Origin: Candolleomyces eurysporus
Lineage: Eukaryota > Basidiomycota > Agaricomycetes > Agaricales > Psathyrellaceae
DNA: 11,943 nt
Direction: 5' to 3'
NCBI GenBank assembly: GCA_027579435.1
Contig: JANBPK010001426.1
Location: 1 to 11,943 of the forward strand
Made by a program: the position numbers and the translations under genes. This document shows positions 1 through 8,588 of this stretch, one piece after another. Each line of letters begins with the position of its first letter. Position 1 is the stretch's first letter. The notes under the pieces are model-generated. The model saw only the letters and a program-made list of their open reading frames with translations. It made no database searches and was not told where the DNA came from.

Positions 1-1232
1 GGTGTACTAGCGCGAGGTTTTTTGGGGGAGACATCCGAATCAAGTGGGGGTGATTTCAGCGCTGCCTCGATTGCGGCGAGGCGTTGGGCCGAGCCTTTGC
101 TTGGTGTTTTGGGCGAAACGGGGTTGGGATTCTGAGGTGCTCGAGGAGGAGATCTCGGACGTTTTCTCCCACTGGAGCTGCCTGCGGGAGGCTCATTCAT
201 GGCGTCGTTCTGGGCAATGCTAATAACATTCTGTGGCGCCTCGCTGATCTGTTCTTGTTGCAGTAATTCTTCATCCCGAGCCCAGTCTCGCTCTGGAGCC
301 GGTGGAAGTGTTGCTCCCAGATTTGCCTGTGCATCAGCGCCGTCGTTCCCAACGTCTCCGCTATGGCCTTTGACATAACTGAGCAGAACTCGTTGGCCAA
401 GCCGGGAACGACGGTCGAGGTGGGCGTCTATGAGTCGAATGATACCAACATTTTTGACGGGTTCGTTGCTGGAACTTTTCCATCCACTGTTCTTCCACTT
501 TCTTATCCACTCTTGGAAGCCTAACGTGAAGAGTCAGGAAAGGTGGGCCGATGCACCGGAAGAATGTACTTACACTTTATTGAGTATTGAGAATCCGTTT
601 TTATCTCTAAGGTCCTTTTGGATATAGGAGTTTCTTCCAAAACTCGCAGTATAGCCTTCGATGATTCTCAACTACTGGGTGATATGAAATACGTGAAAAC
701 TCACAATGAGTTCAGCTCGATTATTGGTCTGATCTCCCGGACAACGTTCGGCAAGATTTCTGGTTGAGAGTGAGTAGAGTTGTGCGCTGATGACGAGCAA
801 TGGGTTACCTTGGATCGTTAGGACCCCACCAGACGCCGACTCCGGCTCTCGAGCCTAATTTCCCATTTCCTTTGCATGCTCCATCGCTGTATACAATGTC
901 GCGATCCAGACTAGTTGTAGTCGAAGTCGAAGCACGCTCGTTGCCCGTATCGCGTGAGGGGCCTGCCAGCGCATTGGCATTGCCCTCGGAAACAGCGACA
1001 CCCCCTGCAGAAGGCTCTATACCGCGAACAAAGTCATCGGCTTCCGCTCTTGTTGGAAATTTCTTGAACTTGGCGTTTGGGTAACCCTTAGCCTGAGCTT
1101 GACACTCTGACCTTGATATAGAGGGTTAGAACTGAATGTATGCTAGACGCTGGCCATACCAGGTGCTTACCAGGAGAGATAGACGCCGGGCTTATGTCCC
1201 TTCCTCACAGCATAAAAGGCATTGGGTGCCAT
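1..1232 (-). CDS. Ribonuclease H1 (HBD plus RNase H domain), C-terminus cut by window edge
   Basis: Exons on the minus strand: 1232-1171, 1111-809, 759-705, 655-574, 520-<1. Introns (59, 49, 49, 53 nt) are all GT-AG and phase-consistent. The enzyme cuts the RNA strand of RNA-DNA hybrids (R-loops, primers). Residues about 5-51 form the hybrid-binding domain (FYAVRKGHKPGVYLSW, then KGYPNAKFKKFPTRAEA). A Ser/Thr-rich linker follows, and the catalytic domain starts near residue 92. Visible catalytic residues are D97 (YSDGACKGNG), E138 (TNNRAEL), D161 (IKTDSQYS), H220 and D230 (VKGHSGDVGNDGAD), so the DEDD set is intact. The domain ends near residue 247 (PAPERDW), but the frame stays open for at least 90 more residues to the window edge. 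That tail is rich in Pro, Ser and Lys and carries NLS-like patches (GRKRPR at 285-290; SPKKPR at 332-337). The start at 1232 is the only ATG in frame downstream of a stop near 1427; it has G at -3 and +4 and gives the usual family N-terminus. The family call is firm; the true C-terminus is not visible. Confidence 0.93.
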
Positions 1233-1590
1233 GACTAAGGTAGCCAAACTACGGTACTTGCTGTCCAAGGGCCTGCGTATTCGTAGAATAGTCTTCCGTA
1301 GAAGGAGAGCTATATCTCGCAGCGCCACAATAGCTTGCTGTCCAGAGGTGGAGAGAGACGAGAGGGTGGTGCTGGATAATGACTGGCCAAAGTTCAATTT
1401 CGTCACATGGCCGACGCGCTCTCCTAATTATCTCACGTTGGCGCGTTTGTGGCAAGCTATTGAAATAGTCGTACTGCAGAGCATCATCATTAGTATGTAA
1501 GTAGATGGTCGATAGCAAATACAATGAAGGTCGACGGCACATATAAGTTGTCGTATAATCTAAAAAATATTTAAGCCATNAAAAAAAGCT
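1233..1590. promoter_or_regulatory. Spacer between RAD5 (3' end) and RNase H1 (5' end)
   Basis: This 358-bp gap separates two minus-strand genes. It should hold the RAD5 3' UTR and the RNase H1 promoter and 5' UTR. An A/T-rich stretch (1561-1574) lies 17 nt past the RAD5 stop and could belong to the cleavage and polyadenylation region. An ambiguous N sits at 1580, beside a run of seven A. On the minus strand about 170 nt upstream of the RNase H1 ATG stay open in its frame but contain no ATG. I see no convincing gene or RNA here. Confidence 0.5.
1580..1580. other. Ambiguous base (N) before an A run
   Basis: A single N directly precedes seven A in the RAD5 3' flank. It is one of four Ns in the window (1580, 5999, 9455, 9643), all directly adjacent to a homopolymer. 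Confidence 0.9.
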
Positions 1591-4500
1591 CTAATCATCG
1601 CCAAACATAATTTTGAGATTTTGTATACTCTCAGGATCCGACTTTGCAGCCTTGGAGCTTCCTTTAAACGCCTCATTCACGATCGCAGTCTTCCGTTTCT
1701 GAATTTGCAGGATACGGCCTTCTATTGTATTGGAGACCTAGGAGCGCAGATGATTAGCCCGTCGGTCGCAGTCCGAGTGCTCCAAGTCTCTTACTATGAA
1801 GTGCTTCACATAGACAGTCTTCTCCTGTCCTATTCGATGGACACGGTCAACAGCTATGAGGTAGCGGGGGTTCAGCATCTTGCCTCGAAGAAGTAAGGGC
1901 TATAAAAGAACCGACCCTGATTTTCGGTCGCTGCGTTCCACCAGCAATCCATCTGCCATGGACTATGAGCAAGAGTGCAAGTAAAAACCGCATGAATCAC
2001 AACGCATACCATAAACACATGATTTGCAGTGGTCAACTACAAATAGTAGTCTTCAGTATATATACACACAGCAAGGAGAGAAGAACATACATTCAATCCA
2101 ACACCCCCCGCTTTCAAACTAATGACGAGGATTTTTGGTCGACGGGAAGGTGACTTGAATTCACTGATTGCAGCGGCCTTTTTCTTCATGTCCATCGTGC
2201 CGTCGAATCGGTAATGGTCGAATTTGTCGCGCTCCAAAGCAGCTTGAATCAGATCCAAGAAACTTGTAAATTGGGAGAACACCACAGCCCGGAAACAAGG
2301 ATCTTGGTCTTTCAATCTCCCTAGACGAAACACGTCAGCGGGGTGAAGTAGCAGACAATACAGAAGCTGCTTACGAAGGTTCTGGAGGAGAGCATCAAGC
2401 TTCGTTGAAGACTGGAAGTCATTCCTGCGAAGCACAATCGCTGGCTCCGCCGGCTGAGAGCTGGGCTCTTCATTCTCCTCCTTTGTTCGAATGATTTCGA
2501 CCAGATTTTCTGCCTACGATAAATCAGATCAAGATATAACCGCTCCATGAAAGCTGCCCGTTCTCACTTGTAGATGGCCAGTCGCACAACTCGGGCAAGA
2601 TGGTACCTGTCCCTTTTCCTCAGAAATACCTATATGCGCAACAATGCAATCTTTGCAGCTAACGCACGCGTAGGTTTGAGCGTCGTAAATGTATGATAAA
2701 GAAGACAACGTACAATTGATGCATGCATTCCGGAATCAGCATTGGACTCTCGATCTCGCTGAAACATATAGGGCATTCCGTGACCTCGTCTTTGGCTAGA
2801 TTCGACAAAAAGTTCTCGGCGAAGGCATTGGGCTTGTCCGCTTCATCGCCATTGTCAGCTAGCCGCTGTAGGAGATCATTGACCTCGACCACATTTTCCC
2901 TTTTAGGTGACAATGCCCGCTGGTCGTCCTGGGTGATGACGAGTTTTGGATGTAGTACGGCTCTGCGCAATCTGAAGGACCGTGAGGACCAGAAAAACGG
3001 TATGAAAAGAGTTGTCAACCGACCTCATGAGCATCGCCAAAATATGGGTATAATTCTTGCCAACCAGGCCTTTCGCATCCAACTGTTCGAAATCCCTCTT
3101 GGCGGTGTGGTATATAGAATCGTAGATTTTCCTCTCCAGGGGCGCAAATTCCAGGTACTCGAAGACTTCCTAAAGACGCAAGTCAGCTCTAGACGGATAG
3201 CCCATTTGGTGGCATAGTGTGTACCTCTTTTGGCGGCAAATCTACGATACGATTCCCCTCGGCATCTCTCATACTCTTGTCACGCCTGAGGAGAATACTT
3301 TCGAGAATGACCTGGACGATTTCGATCGCCTTCGGGTCGCGCGCCAGGAACGGCAATGTGATAAATCTAGAGACAGGAGTCAGGACTATTAAAGCGTTGA
3401 CGCAGGGAATGTATTGCTCACGATCGGAAGAATGCGTAATCTGACCAGGGTTTGAAGTCAAGGAAGCGTCTTCGGGAGAAGCGTAACATTAATATCTCAT
3501 GTGCAGCGCCAATATAGAGACGACTCACAATAGGGAGTACAGATCTTCCAATCTATTAATGATAGGGGTCCCGGTTACTGCCCACCGTCTCCGGGCAGAC
3601 AAAGCGTAGACGGCTTTAGCCGTCTTGCTCGTCCGAGACTTGCAAGCATGAGCCTCATCAAGGACCACTCTCAGCCAGTCAACTGTAAAAGTAAAAAATT
3701 TGAGAGAAGAGTCCATCAGCCTGATTGAGGACGTACTTTCAAAAATTGGGGTTCTATACTTTTCCATTTTAGCGTGTTCTGAAGCGAGAGTTCCGTAAGA
3801 AGTGATAACCACTTTGAGTGGCGCCTGCTCCTCCCCGTCTTCATCCGCCATGGAGTCTAGATCCAACCTATTTTGACCATGCCAGATAATGACATCCAGT
3901 GTTCCTTTTTTGCTGGAACGCTGGAGCTCTTCAGCCCATTGAGCGAGCAAAGAAGTCGGGGCAACAATTAAGGTCGCAGATGGAGGTTTAGCGGGTCCTG
4001 TTTTTCGAGTCACTGCCTTGAAGGATGGATCGAGCTTCAATTGCTTTGCACCCTTCCTCTGATTGGATTCTTCTGATCTGATATCAGACTCCAAGGGGAG
4101 AGCTGTCTGAATGAGGGCAGATAACATAATTGTCTTGCCCATGCCCACTTCAATTTGCCGTAAGAATGCTGAGATAGGTAAGAAAGAAGGGGTACTTACT
4201 TTCTATACGGTTCATGAATGAGTCATCTCGTCAGCGAATATAGTCTTAAACAGAGGTACAAACCATCACTGCAGAAGACAATGAGTTGCTTTGGAGACAC
4301 CAGCGGAGAGACCCGACGCACGCTAATATTCCTCCCCTGCAGCTTCTCGCGGCCTTGGGAAAGACCAGGCTCAACTCGCCGGAATAAGGATTGAAGAAGA
4401 AGGGTTTATCATCTTCCGTCAAGTCAATGACGCCGTCGATCGATGGGTCCGGAGGGAAACAATACCTAGGAGGAGAGAAAAATACATCGGCCAGGCAATG

Positions 4501-6155
4501 AACAAATCAAGGGCTTACTGGCTCCACAGTGGATGCATGGACTTTGACTCTCTTGCATCCATCGCCCCCGTCTCTAAAGAATGCATCCATCTACGCGGTG
4601 TGAATAACGTTGTGTGTTCTAAGATTAGGGTTTGCTCACAATAGCGCCTGTTTTTGATACGACCTCAAATTTAGGGCGAAACTTTCCGCAGGTTCCATTT
4701 GGCCCATAATTTTGTCATTGTGTTGAGCTCTGGGCATGCATTAAAAGCGGAATCACGGCAACCGTAAGCAACACGCACCTCTTATAGATGTTATCAATGT
4801 CATTTGTGGACAAGTCTCCGCCGTCTTCGACTTCAATTTCTTCACCGTCTCCTACTATTTCCTTGACCTTTTTGGTGGGACGGGCCGCCATTTTCTTTAA
4901 GGCTTCATGGGTGATGGATTCGTCGTGCTTGGATTTTGATTTGGCGCCAGCCTGAGGTCTCAGTCCAAGGACATCGAACATTCTCACTATAGCACTCTTC
5001 CGTTCCCTCAAATTTCTGGAATGTATTAGGATGAGAGCATGTCAAAGATGAATGCGCTTACACTTCTTCCTGGGTTTCTTGACCCTCATTGAACATCACC
5101 TTTGGAGGAGGGTCTTCGACTGTCCCAGATGTACTCGGGAGTGTGAACGCAGAAGGAAGAATAAAAAACTGAAGGGTGACAATCAACCCAATACCAGTCG
5201 TTAACCGTTCTGGGCAGTCGGTCATGATACCTCGAATTTCGACGAGGTCTGCATGGAAATTCGGTCAACGGAAAGGGAGCCTCGAATCAAAGAAGCAGTG
5301 TGCTTACTTAGTTCCAGGAGTTTATATATCCACCACGAAGCGTCTGTAGGTAGCCTTCCAAACTCTTCAAGCTTGAATGAGCGTAGGGCCGAGCTATTGA
5401 GGCGTAGACACCTACCAAATCCTTTTTTATTGACAAGGCGCACGATGGTATCTCCCTTCTTCTTCTTAACGGGCTTAGAAGGTAGAGGTTTGAGCATGCT
5501 TGATAGCTTCATCTGCTTTTTACCATCTTTCTTCTTGGAATCGGAACTGGTAGTTGATTTCGTTTTGGAAGAGCTTGCGGCTGCTGGCTCATCATCCTCC
5601 GTGTCTCTTTTAACATCAATAAAGTCGTTAATTTTGACATAACTTCTTCCGGAGACATTACTCCAAGCGTTTGCAATGATTGTTTCGCCAAGGTACATCG
5701 CAGAGGAGACGGTGGTGACCGGTTCCGCCGAAGGCTGGGGTTGGGACGAAGGGTCAGGCTCGACAGATGAATGCTTGCGTTTCCTATTTGGACTCGTTGA
5801 CGAGGCCCCCTGAGCTGAATTCCCGGGCAATACTGAGGGAGGCGGAGACTTGGGTTTCTCGATAATCTGGATGTCATCATCGTCTTCCGGGGGTTGCTGT
5901 GCTTCGTCAGGGACTCGCAACGGACGGTAAACTTCCAAGAGCATTTCCTCGTCCTCATCATCCTCGAGAAACAGTCTCTCTTCCTCTGGAGAAGAGGTNC
6001 CCCGGTGATTCATGTGGTGACGAAGGTAGCGAAGAGTGCTGAGTTCTGGCCTCTGACTCGGCGTTGACGACCATGCAGTCCTCGTCCGCCTCATCGTCGG
6101 AGCTTGCAAAGAATGTTCCCGGTGGTGGCACCGTGGATGCGTCTGGGTTGCTCAT
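1591..6155 (-). CDS. RAD5: RAD5-like DNA helicase / E3 ubiquitin ligase (HIRAN-SNF2-RING)
   Basis: Minus-strand exons: 6155-5416, 5364-5308, 5248-5062, 5015-4779, 4729-4640, 4590-4519, 4465-4322, 4268-4264, 4202-4200, 4147-3737, 3682-3529, 3469-3422, 3366-3225, 3169-3024, 2971-2714, 2658-2568, 2513-2375, 2320-2091, 2036-2010, 1952-1916, 1853-1795, 1737-1591. Omitting the N at 5999, they total 3423 nt, exactly 1140 codons plus stop. RAD5 family proteins extend K63 ubiquitin chains on PCNA with Ubc13-Mms2 and reverse stalled forks in the nucleus. The N-terminal ~235 residues are acidic and Ser-rich with basic patches. HIRAN begins near 237 ([17 protein letters not shown]). Walker A is GMGKT at 513-517, DEAH is 657-660. 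The RING (C3HC4: C878, C881, C894, H896, C899, C902, C919, C922) is inserted between the helicase lobes. The second lobe has [16 protein letters not shown] and DRVHRIGQ (1075-1082). The C-terminus is IMFGDD. All key residues are present. Two introns (donors at 3023 and 1915) use GTCGGT. The microexons at Walker A are the least certain part. Confidence 0.93.
4148..4321 (-). other. Microexon cluster rebuilding the RAD5 Walker A segment
   Basis: The exon ending at 4322 stops after GGIL plus two bases of an Ala codon, and the next long exon starts at 4147 inside a Met codon before GMGKT. Three codons' worth of sequence (ADE and the first base of Met) is missing. Exactly this is supplied by a 5-nt exon (4268-4264) and a 3-nt exon (4202-4200). 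They are separated by introns of 53 nt (4321-4269, GTGCGT...CTGCAG), 61 nt (4263-4203, GTTTGT...TATAG) and 52 nt (4199-4148, GTAAGT...GAAG), giving ADEMGMGKT with canonical GT-AG borders. The intron lengths match the rest of the gene. The 61-nt intron also contains GCTGACGAGATG (itself ADEM in one frame) with no usable splice sites around it; its CTGAC could be the branch site. Confidence 0.7.
5365..5415 (-). other. 51-nt stop-free intron inside the RAD5 HIRAN domain
   Basis: The sequence can be read straight through here, adding 17 residues (GRCLRLNS... to ...FKLEE) to the HIRAN domain. Removing a GT-AG intron (donor GTAGGT at 5415, acceptor GAAG ending at 5365) instead gives [12 protein letters not shown], which fits the family pattern GFEFGRLP. 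I therefore call it an intron. Because it is 3n long without a stop, automated gene calling would easily miss it. Confidence 0.75.
5999..5999. other. Ambiguous base (N) in RAD5 exon 1 acting as a spurious insertion
   Basis: The N directly precedes CCCC. Counted as a real base it throws the frame that begins at the 6155 ATG into an early stop. Omitted, the frame from 6155 joins SPG to [14 protein letters not shown] without a break, and the whole gene closes at a multiple of three. It is most likely an assembly placeholder. Confidence 0.85.
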
Positions 6156-6331
6156 CGCGCAAGGGGGTCAGGGGAGAGAAAAACGCGTCGTATAGTGGGA
6201 GCCACGGAGTCATATCCATTTAGGCCGACGCGACTGATCGTGAGCGCGTCGTACAAACAACGACAAACTGGCTGGAGCAGATCATCTAAGAGACTCGACT
6301 ATCTTTGAATCTTTGCTTTCAATTCTCCAAA
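6156..6331. promoter_or_regulatory. Divergent promoter shared by RAD5 and CCT7, with CGCGTC elements
   Basis: These 176 bp separate the RAD5 ATG (6155, minus) from the CCT7 ATG (6332, plus) and must carry the proximal promoters of both. The 9-mer CGCGTCGTA occurs twice in direct orientation (6184-6192 and 6245-6253). A third CGCGTC lies on the other strand at 6227-6232. The first copy includes the palindrome ACGCGT (6183-6188), the MluI cell-cycle box bound by MBF in yeasts, which drives G1/S genes. Whether MBF acts here is inferred from the motif only. I see no clear TATA box. Confidence 0.6.
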
Positions 6332-8283
6332 ATGCAGCGCGGACTACCGATGGTCAGCTTTTTTGACTCTGATATAATGTCAAAATTGCTTTGCTCACGT
6401 TCAATCGACAGCAACCGACCGTCGTCCTTCTCCGTGAAGGCACAGACACGTCCCAGGGAAATCCTCAGCTACTCTCCAACATCTCTGCATGTCTTGCTGT
6501 CGCACAGACACTCTCTACCACCCTTGGCCCAAGAGGCATGGACAAGCTGATCGTGAACGAACGTGGGGAGGCCCAGATTACAAACGATGGTGCTACAATT
6601 TTGAAACTCCTTGATATCGTCCACCCTGCCGCGCGTACCCTCGTCGATATCGCCAGAGCACAAGACGCGGAGATTGGAGATGGAACCACTAGTGTGGTTC
6701 TTCTTGCTGCTCAATTGTTGAAGGAGGTCCGGGGGTATATAGAGGAGGGTGTTAGCCCGCATATCATCATGAAGGGCTTCCGTCAAGCAACAAAACTCGT
6801 GGGTGACGTTCTCTATTCACATTGGTCGTGTTTTAATTCCGATCTAGGCCATAGATCGTATCAAGGAGCTTCAAGTGACTGTCGACAAGTCTGATCCTGA
6901 GTACGATCTTCTCCATTCGCTGTTAAAAACGCGGTTCTAACAGTGATCTAGAAAATTCCGTTCACTCCTGCTCAAATGTGCTTCAACGTCCATGTCCTCA
7001 AAACTCATTCATTCGGAAAAGCCTTTCTTCTCTAATATGGTTGTTGAGGCGATCGAGTCCCTCGATCCAGACGACCTCGACGAGTCCTTGATTGGAGTCA
7101 AGAAAGTTCCAGGGGGTGGACTGCAGGATTCCCTCCTCGTCAAGGGCGTCGCTTTCAAGAAGACTTTCACGTATGCTGGTGCGGAGCAGCAGCCGAAATA
7201 CTTCAAAGACCCCCTCATTCTGTGTTTGAACGTGGAACTGGAGTTGAAGGCCGAGAAGGACAACGCTGAAGTTCGTGTCGAGGCCGTTTCCGATTATCAA
7301 GCCATCGTGGATGCCGAATGGGAAATCATCTATAGGAAACTCCAGGCTATTGAAAAAACTGGCGCAAAAGTGGTGTTGAGTAAGTTGCCCATTGGCGACC
7401 TGGCTACTCAGTGGTTCGCGGACCGGAATATTTTCTGCGCCGGAAGGGTCCCTGCAGGTGACCTCCGCAGGGTTGTCCAGGCCACCGGAGGCTCTGTCCA
7501 ATCCACATGCAGTGATATCACCCGTGAACATCTGGGCACTTGCGGCGTCTTCGAGGAACGGCAAATCGGTGGTGAGCGCTACAACATCTTCGAAGGTTGC
7601 CCCAAGGCCAAGACTTGCACCTTGATCCTTCGTGGTGGGGCCGAGCAGTTTATCGAGGAGGTTGACAGGAGTCTCCACGACGCCCTCATGGTTGTGAAGC
7701 GTGCTATCAAAAACGGCGAAGTTGTTGCTGGAGGAGGTGCGATTGAGGTACTGAATTGACTGAACACTCCGAGATTTCACTCATTCTGACGATTGCCTTT
7801 CAGATGGAGCTTTCTGCTCACATTCGAAAGCATGCTCTGACGATTCCAGGAAAACAACAATTGATCATCGCAGCTTTTGCAAAGGCACTGGAGATCATCC
7901 CTCGGCAAATCTGTGACAACGCTGGCTTGGACTCCACAGATGTGTTGAACAAGTTGCGAATGAAGCACGCAACCGATGGCAAATGGTTTGGTGTTGATGT
8001 AGACGGTCCGACGGGGATACGGGACAACATGGAAGCGTTTGTCTGGGAGCCAAGCCTTGTGAAGATCAATGCAATCAGCAGCGCGTCTGAGGCCGCCTGC
8101 CTTATTTTGAGTGTTGATGAAACGATACGCAATCCTCAAAGCGAAGGGGTGTGTAAAATTTTCCTAATGAACAATGGCACCGGTAATCTGACATTTTTGC
8201 AGCCGAACCCTGGGCCAAAGGCACCAGCAGGAACTACACAACGCGCGTTAAGAGGGCGGGGCCGCGGTATGGGTCGACGGTAA
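6332..8283 (+). CDS. CCT7: T-complex protein 1 subunit eta (CCT7), TRiC/CCT chaperonin
   Basis: Exons: 6332-6352, 6412-6798, 6848-6900, 6952-7747, 7804-8148, 8203-8283, totalling 1683 nt (560 aa), the usual length for this subunit. CCT7 is one of eight different subunits of the cytosolic double-ring chaperonin that folds actin, tubulin and WD40 proteins using ATP. After a short N-terminal exon (MQRGLPM) come [46 protein letters not shown] and the nucleotide-binding GDGTT (about residues 96-100). The apical domain holds [20 protein letters not shown]. The equatorial return has [13 protein letters not shown] and [14 protein letters not shown], with NPQSEG near the end. The C-terminal tail is Gly/Arg-rich ([10 protein letters not shown]). 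The start has A at -3. The first intron uses a GTCAGC donor, and the 21-nt first exon is the least certain part. It is transcribed away from RAD5. No key motif is missing, so the subunit should be functional. Confidence 0.96.
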
Positions 8284-8588
8284 CGATAATTTACATGTAT
8301 ACAGCTCCATAGATACAGGAACGCATGAAGTCTGATTTTGAAGCACGACGACAAAATCAACGCTTTGGCTTGAAGAATGGCGCCTTCTCCGGAGGAGCTG
8401 CCCAAAACGGAAAGGAGAGCACCCAAAATGGGGTGTTGATCACATTTAGGTGGGCAATGGCGCAATTGCGAGCTTTCAGAGCGCCATGCCTGGCCATAAT
8501 CCCTTATCGTAAGTTCGCTCTCTGTGTGTCGAATAAATAGGCCTCTTCTGGCTCCCATGGATCCCTCGTCCCCACGGACTGCTCCACA
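8284..8588. promoter_or_regulatory. Spacer between CCT7 3' end and transporter start
   Basis: These 305 bp should contain the CCT7 3' UTR and the promoter and 5' UTR of the downstream transporter. AATAAATA at 8532-8539, about 50 nt before the transporter ATG, could be a TATA-like or polyadenylation-like element. Open frames in this stretch on both strands are short and resemble no family I know. I see no RNA gene or repeat. Confidence 0.45.

Noticed and set aside
340..414. An 11-bp inverted repeat (CCGTCGTTCCC at 340-350, its complement at 404-414) that could form a hairpin.
   Set aside because: It lies wholly within the conserved RNase H1 exon with a loop of over 50 bp; coding constraint and chance explain it.
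800..1084. A 94-codon plus-strand open frame opposite RNase H1 exons 2 and 3.
   Set aside because: It is a shadow of the RNase H1 coding sequence, which carries the conserved catalytic motifs on the minus strand.
1233..1406. An open stretch in frame upstream of the RNase H1 ATG, rich in Ser and Arg, looking like a mitochondrial presequence as in animal RNase H1.
   Set aside because: It contains no ATG; the only possible initiator at its head is GTG at 1406, followed upstream by an in-frame stop near 1427. Without evidence for near-cognate initiation or an upstream exon, I keep the start at 1232.
4625..4633. TTAGGGTTT, resembling a telomere repeat.
   Set aside because: It is one and a half units inside a RAD5 intron, with no array around it.
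6998..7780. A 260-codon open frame antisense to CCT7 exon 4.
   Set aside because: It mirrors the codon bias of a highly conserved long exon, has no family resemblance and is not bounded by plausible splice sites. The sense frame is unmistakably CCT7.
8136..8558. A 140-codon minus-strand open frame across the CCT7 end and spacer.
   Set aside because: It overlaps CCT7 coding sequence antisense, resembles no family and shows no splice-bounded domain.
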